Virus record (IMG/VR): IMGVR_UViG_3300030060_000709
Span: 1-60,760 of that record
DNA from: a virus
Direction: 5' to 3' (one strand)
DNA length: 60,760 nucleotides
Shown: in pieces, positions 9,168 to 19,777 of the stretch
How the letters are laid out: every line of letters begins with the position of its first letter
How positions within the stretch are numbered: the stretch's first letter is position 1
Notes under the pieces: generated by a model
Database searches by the model: none
Seen by the model: the letters and a program-made list of their open reading frames with translations, nothing else
What the model was told of the DNA's origin: nothing
Position numbers and translations under genes: made by a program

Positions 9168-10855
9168 TGAGTAGTCTTTGGGATGATTTTACAAGTTCTG
9201 TAGGCAGTGCTGCAACACAAGCAGGAAATTTTCTTACTACAGGTACGGGTAATAAATTAGGTAATTTAGCACTGGGTTTAGGGGCCGGATACCTTGCTGA
9301 CAAAACAGGTCTTCTTGATGCTAACATACCCCAAGTAGGGTATCAGGGAGATATTCCTGACTATACAGCGGTTAGAGAACGTGTAGACACTGATCCAGAA
9401 AGACGTACTGGTGGTAGAAATCAACGTTATTTTACTGACTTACAGTTTGCAGAAAATCCTAATACTTCTGCTCCATCTATGACTCAAGCGCAAGCGCAAG
9501 CTGCACAACAAAGAAAACTTTTAGAAGAACGTAATAAATTAGTTAAACCTATGGCTACTGGTGGCATAACTAATTTAAGTCAAGGACGTTATTTGTCTGG
9601 TTCTACTGATGGTATGGCAGACGTTGTACCTGCACGTATAGATGGGGGGCAAGAAGCACGTTTGAGTGACGGTGAGTTTGTTATTCCTGCTGACGTTGTA
9701 AGTCATCTTGGTAACGGTAACTCTGATGCAGGTGCTAAACAACTGCACGGTATGATGGACAATGTACGTATGGCACGTACAGGTAAAAAAGCACAAGGCA
9801 CCCAAATAAACCCCGATAAATTTATGCCTAAAATGGCACAAGGTGGTATAGCTAAATTTAGCAATGGAACGAAAAATCCTATAACAGGTACAAATCTTTT
9901 ATCTTCTGCGGCTGCAAAAACAACTGATAGTGGTGTAAATCAAGTTGCAGGTAAAGAGTCTTCGTTATCTAGTTATGTAGGACCATATGTAACAGAGATG
10001 CTAGGACGAGGACAAGCTCTAGCTAGCCAACCTTACCAAGAGTTTCAAGGACCGCTTACAGCAGGTACTACGCCCTTACAACAAAAAGCATTTGAAGGTA
10101 TTGGTGCACTACAAACACCAACTATGGGTGCTTTTACCCCAACCACTTTCGGCACAGAACAAGCTACCCAATACATGAATCCATATCTAATGACTGCTTT
10201 ACAACCGCAGATAGATGAAGCTAGGCGACAAGCAGAAATACAACGTGTAGCAGACGCAGGTAGATTGACCAGAGCAGGTGCGTTTGGTGGTTCACGTCAA
10301 GCAGTCATGGAGGCAGAAGGTAGACGTGGTTTAGCAGATCGTATTGCTAGAATAACTGGAGAAGGCTACAGAGATGCATTTAACAGAGCACAGCAACAAT
10401 TTAATGTAGAACAAGAACGCGAAAAAGCTGCTCAACAAATGGCTAACCAGTACGGGTTTGAAGTTCTTGGTGGATTTGGATCAGCAGGTGCTAAACAAAG
10501 AGCGATAGAACAACAAGGTCTATCCGCAGACATGGCGCAGTTTGAAGAAGAAAGAGACTTCCCGTACAAGCAAGTTCAGTACATGCAGTCTTTATTACAA
10601 GGTTTACCTTTAGAAGCGCAGTCAGTGCAATATTCACAACCTAGCACGTTGTCTCAAATTTTAACGGGCACTAAAACAATAGATGAATTAGTTGGTAATG
10701 TTGGCGGTTTAGGTGATTTATTTGGGTTAAACCTTTCTGGGCAACCTGCAAATAATATACCTGATAATGCAAATCCAAGTTCTGTACCAGTGACTGATTT
10801 GAGTATGACAACTCAACAGATTGACAACCAAAATCAAGGGAATTACACAATATGA
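9167..10855 (+). CDS. virion-associated protein with DGEFVIPADVVSHLGNG motif (562 aa)
   Basis: Coupled to the previous gene by TAATG. An N-terminal Gly/Ala-rich hydrophobic stretch (about residues 22-46) is followed by a domain containing ARLSDGEFVIPADVVSHLGN and a helical segment ending in MARTGKKAQG. This segment recurs in large tail or internal proteins of many short-tailed phages. The second half is Gln/Ala/Glu-rich helix (MANQYGFEVLGGFGSAGAKQ region). I infer an internal core or tail-tube component made with its large neighbours. No enzymatic motif is visible. Its end overlaps the next gene by ATGA. Confidence 0.65.
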   Translation: MSSLWDDFTSSVGSAATQAGNFLTTGTGNKLGNLALGLGAGYLADKTGLLDANIPQVGYQGDIPDYTAVRERVDTDPERRTGGRNQRYFTDLQFAENPNTSAPSMTQAQAQAAQQRKLLEERNKLVKPMATGGITNLSQGRYLSGSTDGMADVVPARIDGGQEARLSDGEFVIPADVVSHLGNGNSDAGAKQLHGMMDNVRMARTGKKAQGTQINPDKFMPKMAQGGIAKFSNGTKNPITGTNLLSSAAAKTTDSGVNQVAGKESSLSSYVGPYVTEMLGRGQALASQPYQEFQGPLTAGTTPLQQKAFEGIGALQTPTMGAFTPTTFGTEQATQYMNPYLMTALQPQIDEARRQAEIQRVADAGRLTRAGAFGGSRQAVMEAEGRRGLADRIARITGEGYRDAFNRAQQQFNVEQEREKAAQQMANQYGFEVLGGFGSAGAKQRAIEQQGLSADMAQFEEERDFPYKQVQYMQSLLQGLPLEAQSVQYSQPSTLSQILTGTKTIDELVGNVGGLGDLFGLNLSGQPANNIPDNANPSSVPVTDLSMTTQQIDNQNQGNYTI

Positions 10856-12813
10856 TCCCACAACAAAACGTAGCTCCTGCACCAGCAACAGTTGGCATAG
10901 GTACTCTTCAAGATCAAATAGACGCTCGTAAAACTATATATGGCGGTAATCCTGATGCTTTAGCAGCTAGACAAGGTGTAACTAAAGCCATAGTAGACGC
11001 TGCTGCTTTAGAAAATGTTGTATCTTCAGCAGAAGCAGGTGCAAGACAAATAAATGCTGCTCAAGAGTTAGCTGATAAAAATATAATTGAACAAAATCTT
11101 GACCAAGCTGTTGCTTTAGTGTCCAGAGAAAAAGCCGCTGCAATGGACAAAGTAATGACAGAACGTGAAAAAGATCGTCGTAAAAATTTACGAGAAGTGG
11201 GCACTCCTACTATTTCTAGTGGTCCTCAAAGTGAAATTTTAGTTGCTAGTGCAGGTGGACTTATGCCCATACCTCGTCCTGCCCTACAGAAAATGTCACA
11301 GGGTGGAATACTAGGTTTTCAAAGAGGTGCTACTGTCCCTGCTGCAACAGAAACAACAGATGAAGAACAAGGTGCTCTTGACAATTTTATTAATTTTGTA
11401 ACAGAAAATTTTAATGAGTTAGGTCTTGCTGGTGTTATAGCTTATGACCAACTTAGAAATAGACGAATAGACCAAAAAGTTGTTAATTTTTTTAAAAATG
11501 CAAAAGTGCCCGGACCAGCAGGTAAAGTTTTCAATTTCGCTAAAGGACTTGCAGATAAAGTATTTAGACGAGAAAGAAGAACTGAGCCAGTTGCAGGAGT
11601 GTCATCGGGGCCAAAAGCAAAAGAAATTACAATTCCGGGGCCAAAAAGTGGTAGAGAACTTGACCCTAGTGCAATAGCTATTGGAACAACAGCAGGAATT
11701 AGTGCTGTGGATACACTTCTTGGCGATGATGCTACTCCAATAACTGAAGAAGAACAAAAAGTAGCTACAGAAGCTGAAGATAAAAGTAAAGGTCAAGGTA
11801 TAGGTCAAGTTGGAACAGGACAAGAGCCAAGTGCTACGGATACAGCAATAGCAGGTATATTATCTCAACCCACTCCCACTAGAGAAGGTATAGATAAAAC
11901 AAAAGTTAGCGGTGCTTTAGAACGCACTGGAGTTTTAGGTAATTTACAAGATGCTTCTAAAAGAGATCCTCAAGCAGCAATGGACTCCCAATTAGAAGAC
12001 TACTACAAAGATGTTGATAGGACAGGTATAGCATCGAGATTAGGTGATAGACTACAAAAAATTGAAGACTTTGATGCAGAGCGTTTTTCACCTGAAGCTA
12101 GAAGAAGAGCAAGGGGTCAAGCCTTTATTGAAGGAGCTATACAAGGAGGCACTGCTAGGACTGGTGTATTAGCGGCTGAAAGATTTGGTAGAGACACACA
12201 AGCCGCAGAACGTGCATCTCTTCTTGAATATTTAGAAAAAGATAAACAAGCAATAGATGTGGATAGGCAGATAGTCAAAGATGGAAGGACTGTAGCTGCT
12301 CAAATATACGGAGATGTTTTAAAAGAAAGGTCTGATGCAAATTCAGCTTTAGCTAACGTATCTGCTAGAGATGCAGAAGCAGCAGATAGAGAATTTAAAA
12401 TGCGTTTAGAAGCTAACAACAACAAACTAGCAAGAGCTTTAGATGCAATAAGAATAAGAAGTCAAGAAAAAATAGGTACTATAAACAATGACATACAAAG
12501 AGATCAGTTAGAGATTGAAGCTATTACAGCTATAGAAGATATTCGTGCCACACAACAGGCGTTACTTGCTACCGATGAGCGATTTGTAGCTGGAAGAGCT
12601 GTAGCTGCTGAACGAGCTGCGGGTAAAAAAGAATTTAATGATGAAGATAAAGTAAATTTATTTTATTACGAAAACGCTAAAAAACTTTTAGATGAATTAA
12701 GTGGCGTATCAGGACTAACAAGATTTATAGGTACAACGGCTAAACAAGAAGTTAAAGATAAAAACGAAGATGTAGAAAGTCCTCTTGAAAAAATTATTGC
12801 AGATGCGACTTAA
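10852..12813 (+). CDS. putative internal virion protein, helical (653 aa)
   Basis: The start overlaps the previous stop (ATGA). The protein is mainly Ala/Glu/Lys/Arg/Gln-rich helix. It carries a GGLMPIPRPALQKMSQGGILGFQRG segment near residue 140, of the same style as the MAQGGIAKFSNG segment of its upstream neighbour, so the two may share a short membrane-active or assembly motif. The C-terminal third is a long predicted coiled coil. The size, composition and place between two giant proteins suggest a component of the ejection core. I recognise no named family. Confidence 0.6.
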   Translation: MIPQQNVAPAPATVGIGTLQDQIDARKTIYGGNPDALAARQGVTKAIVDAAALENVVSSAEAGARQINAAQELADKNIIEQNLDQAVALVSREKAAAMDKVMTEREKDRRKNLREVGTPTISSGPQSEILVASAGGLMPIPRPALQKMSQGGILGFQRGATVPAATETTDEEQGALDNFINFVTENFNELGLAGVIAYDQLRNRRIDQKVVNFFKNAKVPGPAGKVFNFAKGLADKVFRRERRTEPVAGVSSGPKAKEITIPGPKSGRELDPSAIAIGTTAGISAVDTLLGDDATPITEEEQKVATEAEDKSKGQGIGQVGTGQEPSATDTAIAGILSQPTPTREGIDKTKVSGALERTGVLGNLQDASKRDPQAAMDSQLEDYYKDVDRTGIASRLGDRLQKIEDFDAERFSPEARRRARGQAFIEGAIQGGTARTGVLAAERFGRDTQAAERASLLEYLEKDKQAIDVDRQIVKDGRTVAAQIYGDVLKERSDANSALANVSARDAEAADREFKMRLEANNNKLARALDAIRIRSQEKIGTINNDIQRDQLEIEAITAIEDIRATQQALLATDERFVAGRAVAAERAAGKKEFNDEDKVNLFYYENAKKLLDELSGVSGLTRFIGTTAKQEVKDKNEDVESPLEKIIADAT

Positions 12814-12818
12814 AATTT

Positions 12819-15800
12819 ATGGCTACTTTAGCTCAAATAGATCGTGCTATAGAGAAATATTCTGAACGTGGTAATCAAGAATTAGTTGATGAGCTATTTA
12901 AAGAACGAGCTAGAATACAAGATATTATATTAGAAAGACGTTATGGTAAATCTGTTTCTGATGCGGGCATACTTGAAAATATAGGCAAAGGTCTTGGCAC
13001 AGGGTTTACAGGGTTTTTAGAAACTTCTGCAATAGGTGCTGCTACTCTTCTTGAAGAAGAAAACGAACTTGCAGCCCGTAAAAAAATCAAAGACTTCTTC
13101 GATATAGAAGCTCTAAAAGGAGCAGACGAAGAATCCCTACCGTTTCAAATCTCTGCTGGTCTTGGCTCTATAGCAGCCCTAGCTCCTACCGCATTTCTTG
13201 GTGGTTCTGCTCTTCCTACTGCGGGTGTTTTAGCTGCTGGTGCTGGTGCTGGTGAAGCTAGTGAACGTGCTCGTGACTTTGGTGCAACTGAAGGAGAACG
13301 TAGTCTTGCAGCTTTAAAAGGTATTGCTGTAGGAGCCACAGAAGTATTACCACTTGGCAGAATATTCCAAGGTCTTGATAGGTTTGGAGATTTAGGTAAA
13401 AACTTACAGATTCCTGAAATACAAAAAGTGTTAAACAAACTTGGTCCCGAATCTATAGACGGTATAAAAAGTAGAATACAAAGTGCAGCAGGGACAACAG
13501 TGGTAGAGGGCGCACAAGAAGGTGCAGCCGCAATATTACAGAATCTTATCGAACAAGGATACAACCCAGAAAAAGAGCTAGTAGATGCTGGAGTGCTAGA
13601 AGAAGCGTTCATAGGCGGTACTGCGGGTGGTATATTCCAAGGACTTGTTGATTTTCTTGTTAAAGGAAAGGACAGAACACCTGACACAGATACAGACACA
13701 GATACAACTGTTGATACTGATGAAGCGGCAAGGCTCGGTGCTACTGGCATTGACGAAGAGGCAAGGCTCGATGCTACTGCTGTAGTTACAAAAGAAGAAG
13801 CTGCTGACATTGATAAAAAAATTATTGATGAAGTTGCAGGAGAAGAAGGAAAAGTAACTGAAGAAGATCCAACAATAATAACTGAAGAGGAAGATGCTAA
13901 CCTAGAATACCAAGCTATGTTAGAAAGGTATGATAAAGAGGCTGAACTAAAAGCAGAAGAATTAATAAAAGAAATAAATGCAGAAATAGATGCTGCTATT
14001 AATGCGGGTGCTAGTGATGCAGAACTAGCTGCCATAGTGGAAAGTTATGGTGGAAAAGAAAATATTTATCTTAAAGCTGCAATGCTACGTAGTAAAAAAG
14101 AACGAGAGACTACTGATGCTACAGGAAAAGAAGATTTATCGGCTGTTAGCACCAAAGAACTAAAAGCTAGACTTATTGCAGAAAAAAATAACGAAGCAAT
14201 ACAAGTTGAACTAATGCGTAGATCTCAAAAGGAGGCTGATGATGCAAGAGTTGACGAAACAAGAGTTGGAACTGGCGTTTCAGATGATACATCAGGCCAA
14301 ACTGGAAAGGATGTCACTACAGTTACAGAAACTGACGATGCAAGAGTGGTTAGTGATGGAAAAGGTGTTAGAACTACTGATGTACGAAAAACAGAAGAGC
14401 GAGGTGCATTAAACGATCCTCGGTTTGCTAGTTATTTATCTAACCTAAACCCAAAAGGGACTATAAATCAAATAGCAGAACAAAATAGTGAAGGGTTCGA
14501 TATTAAGTCAATGGACGAATTTATTGCTATAAATAATGACACAAAAAAACTTAGATTTAGAGAAGGTAACACACCAGAGTTTATAAAAAACATACTTGGC
14601 CCAAAGGTAGAATCACTTGACGTAGACAAACTACAAAGATTAAAACAACAACAAAAAGCAACACAAAAAGTAGATAAACAAATTGGCACAAAAGAAGAAT
14701 ATGAAGAAAGTGTTAGAAAAAGGTTAGAAAAATATCCTGATGCAGAAACAGTACCGTATGAACAAAGAAGGGCTGAGTATAATAACCAGCTTAAAGTAGA
14801 TCGTTACGTAGAAAAATTTGATAACCCTACCGATGCCATAGCTAATGCAATCTATGAAGTGGCTGATGAACAAGCTCAAACTCAAAAAATTAAAGAAGGA
14901 ACAGAAGAAAAAGGTGAAGAAGATCTTGGGTCGGATATAGACCCATTAGAAAATGTGTACGAAGGGTTAGGAGGAGCAAACGCTGAAGCTCTTATAACTT
15001 GGACACAACAAAACCTCTCTGAACCCGTGCGAAACAGAATAGCAGCTAGATTAGAAGCAACTAGGGATGGTATATCTGCTATAAGACAAAGAGTTGAAGA
15101 GGGACTAGAAGAAGGTTTTGATACAGATGCGTTTCGTAATGCAGAACTTTTAGACAGATACGTAAACGAAAAAATAAATTTTCAAACAGTTGATCTTTCA
15201 AAAACAAGAACAGACACTGGGCCAAATGAATTTTTTGATACAAGAGCAGACGCTCTTTATAGAACAAGACCTTTTATTACTGATACAGAGTTAACAAAGT
15301 TAAAAAAAGACCAAGACAAAACAAGCGTTGTTTCCACAGGTGCAGAAGTTTCTACAATAGAAGACGATGTTGGAGATGACGATGTTGGAGATACAACCGA
15401 TGTTGATCCAAGAATAAATGTAATTCAAGCAGCAGCTAGAAAAGTTCAAACTAAAGAAGATAAAACTAAAAAAGTAACTCCTTTTCAACAAAGAGTAGAT
15501 GATCTTGTAAACGCTAAAATAGAAACTTTATCTAAAAAAGATAAAACTAAACTTTCTGGTATGGGTAAATCTTTAAAAGATACGTTAGACACAACGCTTC
15601 GTTCTATACGGATGCAAGAATTAGAAGATACTAAATCAAAACAAAGAGACCCTGACGAATTTGACAGAAGAATTTCTTTAGAAATAGCTGATAATTATTT
15701 TGCAACGATGAAATCCGACGATTTAATAGATGCAGCGGAATTAGCAAGCCAAACCATTGATATGCTCAAAAATAAATTACCGACAGGGTATGTCAACAAG

Positions 15801-18800
15801 TTAGACGGTATGGTGGACGACTCTGTAGCAACTCTAATTAAAGAGGGTGATTTAAGTGGTGCTCTCCAAGAATTAAGTAACACCTCCACAGACAAAAGAG
15901 TAAAGCAAATTGCTCGTGTTCTTTCTGGGGCTGTAGGAACAAACGCTAAAGTTGAAATTATGGAGTCAGGCGATAACTACGCTAAAGGTAACATAGCTTA
16001 TATAAACCAAAATAAAGAAACAGACGGTGGGTTATATGTACACACGGTGTTGCATGAAGCAGCGCACGTTGCTGTAAATAACATAACAGATAATAAACCC
16101 TCTCACCCCATGACTAGACAATTAAATAGATTGTTTGAACAGGTCAAAGATAATTTAGAAGGTGACTATGGAGTTAACAACCTACAAGAGTTTATATCTG
16201 AGGCATTAAGTAATTCTAGTTTCCAAAGTAGTCTAGCTGCTATATATCCTGATGGTAAACCCATAACTGCTTTAGGGCGTTTCTTTAGAAGTATCACTAA
16301 TTTCTTACGTAAGATAGCAGGTATGGAAACCAAACCATTAGATTCTGCCTTAGATCTTGTCGATAGAGAACTTATAGCATTTTTATCGCCTACCCCGGCT
16401 ACTAGAGATAGTGGGTCTATGAGTGCATACGCATCACGAGATGGTGCAAAGAAACTTGCCAAAGAGATAGGTGACATACAAAAAGGTTTTGCTCGTCCTA
16501 CACCTAAATTTCAAGATGACTTTGGTAGAGAAACCTTAGATATAACAGATAAAATGGCTAACATTGCATCTAAATCAGGCATATTTTCTACTTTTGATAG
16601 TTTAACTATGGGAGATGTAGCGAAGGCAAGAGGTTTTGGTGATTTAGGTACACAACTTCACCAGTTAATACAGTCAGTGCGTGGTAAAAAAGCAGAATCC
16701 GACAGGCTAGTAAAAGAAGAAGTAACTAAAGTTTCAAATTGGGCAAAGAAAAACCCTAAAGAAATGGAAATGTTAAATGACTTAATTTACAGCCGTGAGT
16801 ATGGTGCCACTATATACCAAGTGGACCCAACATTGACTCTTCAACAGGCTAAAGATAGATATATAACAACAAACAAAAAAGGAGAATCTAAATACGAAGT
16901 TGACAAAGAAAGCGGTAAAGAATTGTTTAGTATATGGAACGAACAACAAAAGATATGGAGTAAATTAGAAAAAAGCGGTGGGCACAAAATATACACTGGT
17001 ATGCGAGATATGTACAAACGGCAGTACAAGCAACTTGAAAGAGTTATCAGGGGTCGTTTAGATGAAGTTGTAGGAGAAGATAAAAAAGCTGCTGCCGAGT
17101 TAAAGAAGTCTGTTTACGATAGACTTTTTGATAATAAAACTTTAGATGTGTATTTCCCGTTAGTGCGGTCAGGTAAATACAAGCTGACTTATTCCCAACC
17201 AGTAGAAAAAGGTAAAGAATTAGCTGAACGAGATACATTTGTTGTTTTGATGTTTGAGACCGAAGCAGAAAGAGATGCTCAAGCAATGAAAGCAAGAGCC
17301 GACAAAAAATTAAACATAACGGTTAGTGATGGTGATATAAGTTTTGACAGTTACAGAAACAACCCAGACGGTTCTTTTGTAAACCAAGTGTTAACTACTT
17401 TAGAGAAAGCGCAAGCATCGAATGAAGTTAAACAGGAAATAATGGATCTGTTTGTGAAAGCACTACCTGAGACCTCTTTTGCAAAATCACTAGCACGTAG
17501 AAAAGGTTTTGAAGGGTACGAAAAAGACGCTATATTTGCTATGCGTTCAAAAGCCTATGATCTTGGTGCCCAAGTAGAGCGTCTTAAAGTAACAGGTGAA
17601 ATATATAAGGTAGAGGATGCAATAGTAAAAAAAGGTGAAGAGTTAAATAGGGCTTTAGAAACAGCTAACCAAAAAAGCACCACCAATGCGATTGTTGATG
17701 ACTTGTTAAAACGTGCTAAATTTACTAAATTCGGTGCATCAAACAAAACGCTTGACGGTATCGCTAGGAATCTAAACCAAGGAGCGTTTATCTATACAAT
17801 AGGATTTAACGCTTCCTCTGCGTTAGTTAACGTAAGCCAACTCCCCATGTTTGTATACCCTATGTTGTCTGCCCGTTATGGAGCATCTAAAACTTATCAG
17901 GCAATGCAAGAAGCTACAGGTATAACTTTCTCCAGTAGGAATGCTATAGATGCTTATTTTGATGCAGAACCCGTAATTGAAAAAGACAAAGATGGTAATG
18001 ACGTACCAACAGGAGAAGTAAATTATACTCTTAAAAAAGACCTACCTAAAAATCTTGAAAAAGTTTTTGGTCCTCTTGATGTATTAGTTAAACGAGCGTC
18101 CCAAAGATCTTATCTAACACAATCCTTTTTAGCAGACGCTTTAGGGTTAGATGAGTCTACCCAAACTTGGGAGTTTTTATCTGAGAAATTAGGTTTAGAA
18201 CGAGCTAAAAGAGTGCCTTCATCTGACATAAATCCTTTTACAAAAGCATTAAATTCCATATCTGCCACGTCTGCAATTATGTTCAATGCAGGAGAAAAAT
18301 TTAACCGTCAAACTACTTTGGTAGCATCTTACAATTTAGCGTTAGGAGAGATAACTAAAAACAATCCAAAAGACAAAGATGGCAATCCTAAAAACGTAAC
18401 TGACGCACAAAAAGCAGAAGCCGCAGATCAGGCTATGGATATGACCACACAATACAACGGTGGTGCAGTAATAGAGACAGGTGCGAGAATATCACAAGAT
18501 AGTCTTGGTCGTGTTGCATTTATGTACAAAAATTTTGGTATGCGTATGTATACTACGATGTTCCAAACAGGTAAAAGATTTTTAGATAATGCATACGCTC
18601 CATCACCAAACGAAACAGCGGCTGAGAAAGCGCAACGAATATTAGAGCGAAACATAGCAGCAAAACAGTTAATTGGTATACATGCATCGTCCATATTGTT
18701 AGCAGGAGCACAAGCAGCCCCCCTATACAGTTTGTATCAATTAATTGCGGGTGCATTTAATTTACTTTATGAAGAAGACGAAGAAGGTAAAGCTAGATTA

Positions 18801-19565
18801 GATGATGTCGATACAATGGCACGTCAATACCTAACAGAAGGTTGGTATAAAGGTCCGTTGGTTCAGTTATTAGGTATAGATTTTTCAGAGAGAATTAGAT
18901 TAAATAATTTACTTTTTCAAGAAAACAGGTTTAATTACAATCCTTCTCTTGAAGAGAATCTATTTTATTACTTTGGTGGTCCTGCATTTAGCACAGCTAA
19001 AAGATTTGAAAGAGGGATTGAAAATTTAAGAGCAGGAGAAGTTGAAAGGGGTATAGAAAATTTTATACCTCCCGCAATTACTAACGCCTATAGAAATACA
19101 CTTGGTCGTTACGCTGAAGAGGGGAGCATATTAACAAGAAGAGGAGATCCAATAGCTTCTGATTTAAATGCGGGAGATTTATTTGCAGGTGCTATAGGAT
19201 TCCCCCCGATTGAATATACTCAAGAACAAGACTTTAAAAATACTGAACAGCGTATAAAGAAAGAAGTCAATGCAGAACGAGCAAAAATACTACGAGATCG
19301 CAACATAGCTATAAACAACGGTGACGCGATTGGTATAAGAGAAGCAACTCAAAAAGCCATTGATTTTAACCGTAAGTATAGAGATGTAACTACTAACCGT
19401 ATAACTTTTGAATCTATGAAAAAATCTTTATCTGCCTTTAGAAGATATACTGAAGAGATGAGGGGTACTTCATCTAATATGTCAGGTGGGTACGAACGTT
19501 ATTTCTTAGATAAAAGAGATACGTATGACAACTCTACAATCTTATCTCAGTTGCTAGGGGACTAA
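12819..19565 (+). CDS. giant internal virion protein with zincin motif (2248 aa), polyvalent-protein-like
   Basis: The N-terminus has Gly/Ala-rich hydrophobic helices (about residues 105-155) and a VVEGAQEGAAAILQNLI segment, as expected for a membrane-interacting ejected protein. Around residue 1079 lies LHEAAHVAVNN, a zinc-metallopeptidase HExxH motif (H1079, E1080, H1083), with a possible third ligand in NLQEFISEAL about 45 residues later. The C-terminal third (for example ARISQDSLGRVAFMYKNFGM) resembles domains of large polyvalent phage proteins. Such proteins enter the host with the DNA and carry several enzymatic modules. The protease activity is inferred from the motif only. The gene ends in a 4-bp convergent overlap with a minus-strand gene. 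Confidence 0.72.
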   Translation: MATLAQIDRAIEKYSERGNQELVDELFKERARIQDIILERRYGKSVSDAGILENIGKGLGTGFTGFLETSAIGAATLLEEENELAARKKIKDFFDIEALKGADEESLPFQISAGLGSIAALAPTAFLGGSALPTAGVLAAGAGAGEASERARDFGATEGERSLAALKGIAVGATEVLPLGRIFQGLDRFGDLGKNLQIPEIQKVLNKLGPESIDGIKSRIQSAAGTTVVEGAQEGAAAILQNLIEQGYNPEKELVDAGVLEEAFIGGTAGGIFQGLVDFLVKGKDRTPDTDTDTDTTVDTDEAARLGATGIDEEARLDATAVVTKEEAADIDKKIIDEVAGEEGKVTEEDPTIITEEEDANLEYQAMLERYDKEAELKAEELIKEINAEIDAAINAGASDAELAAIVESYGGKENIYLKAAMLRSKKERETTDATGKEDLSAVSTKELKARLIAEKNNEAIQVELMRRSQKEADDARVDETRVGTGVSDDTSGQTGKDVTTVTETDDARVVSDGKGVRTTDVRKTEERGALNDPRFASYLSNLNPKGTINQIAEQNSEGFDIKSMDEFIAINNDTKKLRFREGNTPEFIKNILGPKVESLDVDKLQRLKQQQKATQKVDKQIGTKEEYEESVRKRLEKYPDAETVPYEQRRAEYNNQLKVDRYVEKFDNPTDAIANAIYEVADEQAQTQKIKEGTEEKGEEDLGSDIDPLENVYEGLGGANAEALITWTQQNLSEPVRNRIAARLEATRDGISAIRQRVEEGLEEGFDTDAFRNAELLDRYVNEKINFQTVDLSKTRTDTGPNEFFDTRADALYRTRPFITDTELTKLKKDQDKTSVVSTGAEVSTIEDDVGDDDVGDTTDVDPRINVIQAAARKVQTKEDKTKKVTPFQQRVDDLVNAKIETLSKKDKTKLSGMGKSLKDTLDTTLRSIRMQELEDTKSKQRDPDEFDRRISLEIADNYFATMKSDDLIDAAELASQTIDMLKNKLPTGYVNKLDGMVDDSVATLIKEGDLSGALQELSNTSTDKRVKQIARVLSGAVGTNAKVEIMESGDNYAKGNIAYINQNKETDGGLYVHTVLHEAAHVAVNNITDNKPSHPMTRQLNRLFEQVKDNLEGDYGVNNLQEFISEALSNSSFQSSLAAIYPDGKPITALGRFFRSITNFLRKIAGMETKPLDSALDLVDRELIAFLSPTPATRDSGSMSAYASRDGAKKLAKEIGDIQKGFARPTPKFQDDFGRETLDITDKMANIASKSGIFSTFDSLTMGDVAKARGFGDLGTQLHQLIQSVRGKKAESDRLVKEEVTKVSNWAKKNPKEMEMLNDLIYSREYGATIYQVDPTLTLQQAKDRYITTNKKGESKYEVDKESGKELFSIWNEQQKIWSKLEKSGGHKIYTGMRDMYKRQYKQLERVIRGRLDEVVGEDKKAAAELKKSVYDRLFDNKTLDVYFPLVRSGKYKLTYSQPVEKGKELAERDTFVVLMFETEAERDAQAMKARADKKLNITVSDGDISFDSYRNNPDGSFVNQVLTTLEKAQASNEVKQEIMDLFVKALPETSFAKSLARRKGFEGYEKDAIFAMRSKAYDLGAQVERLKVTGEIYKVEDAIVKKGEELNRALETANQKSTTNAIVDDLLKRAKFTKFGASNKTLDGIARNLNQGAFIYTIGFNASSALVNVSQLPMFVYPMLSARYGASKTYQAMQEATGITFSSRNAIDAYFDAEPVIEKDKDGNDVPTGEVNYTLKKDLPKNLEKVFGPLDVLVKRASQRSYLTQSFLADALGLDESTQTWEFLSEKLGLERAKRVPSSDINPFTKALNSISATSAIMFNAGEKFNRQTTLVASYNLALGEITKNNPKDKDGNPKNVTDAQKAEAADQAMDMTTQYNGGAVIETGARISQDSLGRVAFMYKNFGMRMYTTMFQTGKRFLDNAYAPSPNETAAEKAQRILERNIAAKQLIGIHASSILLAGAQAAPLYSLYQLIAGAFNLLYEEDEEGKARLDDVDTMARQYLTEGWYKGPLVQLLGIDFSERIRLNNLLFQENRFNYNPSLEENLFYYFGGPAFSTAKRFERGIENLRAGEVERGIENFIPPAITNAYRNTLGRYAEEGSILTRRGDPIASDLNAGDLFAGAIGFPPIEYTQEQDFKNTEQRIKKEVNAERAKILRDRNIAINNGDAIGIREATQKAIDFNRKYRDVTTNRITFESMKKSLSAFRRYTEEMRGTSSNMSGGYERYFLDKRDTYDNSTILSQLLGD

Positions 19566-19777
19566 TAAGTTCTCCATATACGAACTCCTAATTTACAGTC
19601 CTCAATTAATATCCTAGTTTCTATACCCCAACTTTTCAATTCAAATATGCGTTTACACTCTGTGATAGTTTTCTTTGTGTTAATGCAAGGTATAAAAACA
19701 GAAGCGTTTATTACCATACTATTCCAGTCAACTATTATTTTTATACCGTCTGGATCTAAATCATCCAACATCAACAT
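19562..19777 (-). CDS. small hypothetical protein (71 aa)
   Basis: The last gene of the minus-strand block. Its start lies within the end of the primase-helicase gene (17-bp overlap) and its stop overlaps the convergent plus-strand stop by 4 bp. The protein starts MLMLDDLDPDG and has an isoleucine/valine-rich middle (IKIIVDWNSMVINASVF), a Cys-containing helix, and the C-terminal LGVRIWRTY. I do not recognise it. The tight packing favours a real gene. Confidence 0.55.
   Translation of the reverse strand: MLMLDDLDPDGIKIIVDWNSMVINASVFIPCINTKKTITECKRIFELKSWGIETRILIEDCKLGVRIWRTY

Noticed and set aside
11480-11823. Short frames on both strands inside the 653-aa gene
   Set aside because: Shadow frames of a continuous coding region, without independent start signals.
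13145-14035. 296-aa antisense open frame inside the 2248-aa gene
   Set aside because: Ser/Ala-rich composition expected from the complement of Glu/Ala-rich codons. It lies wholly within a strong coding frame on the other strand.
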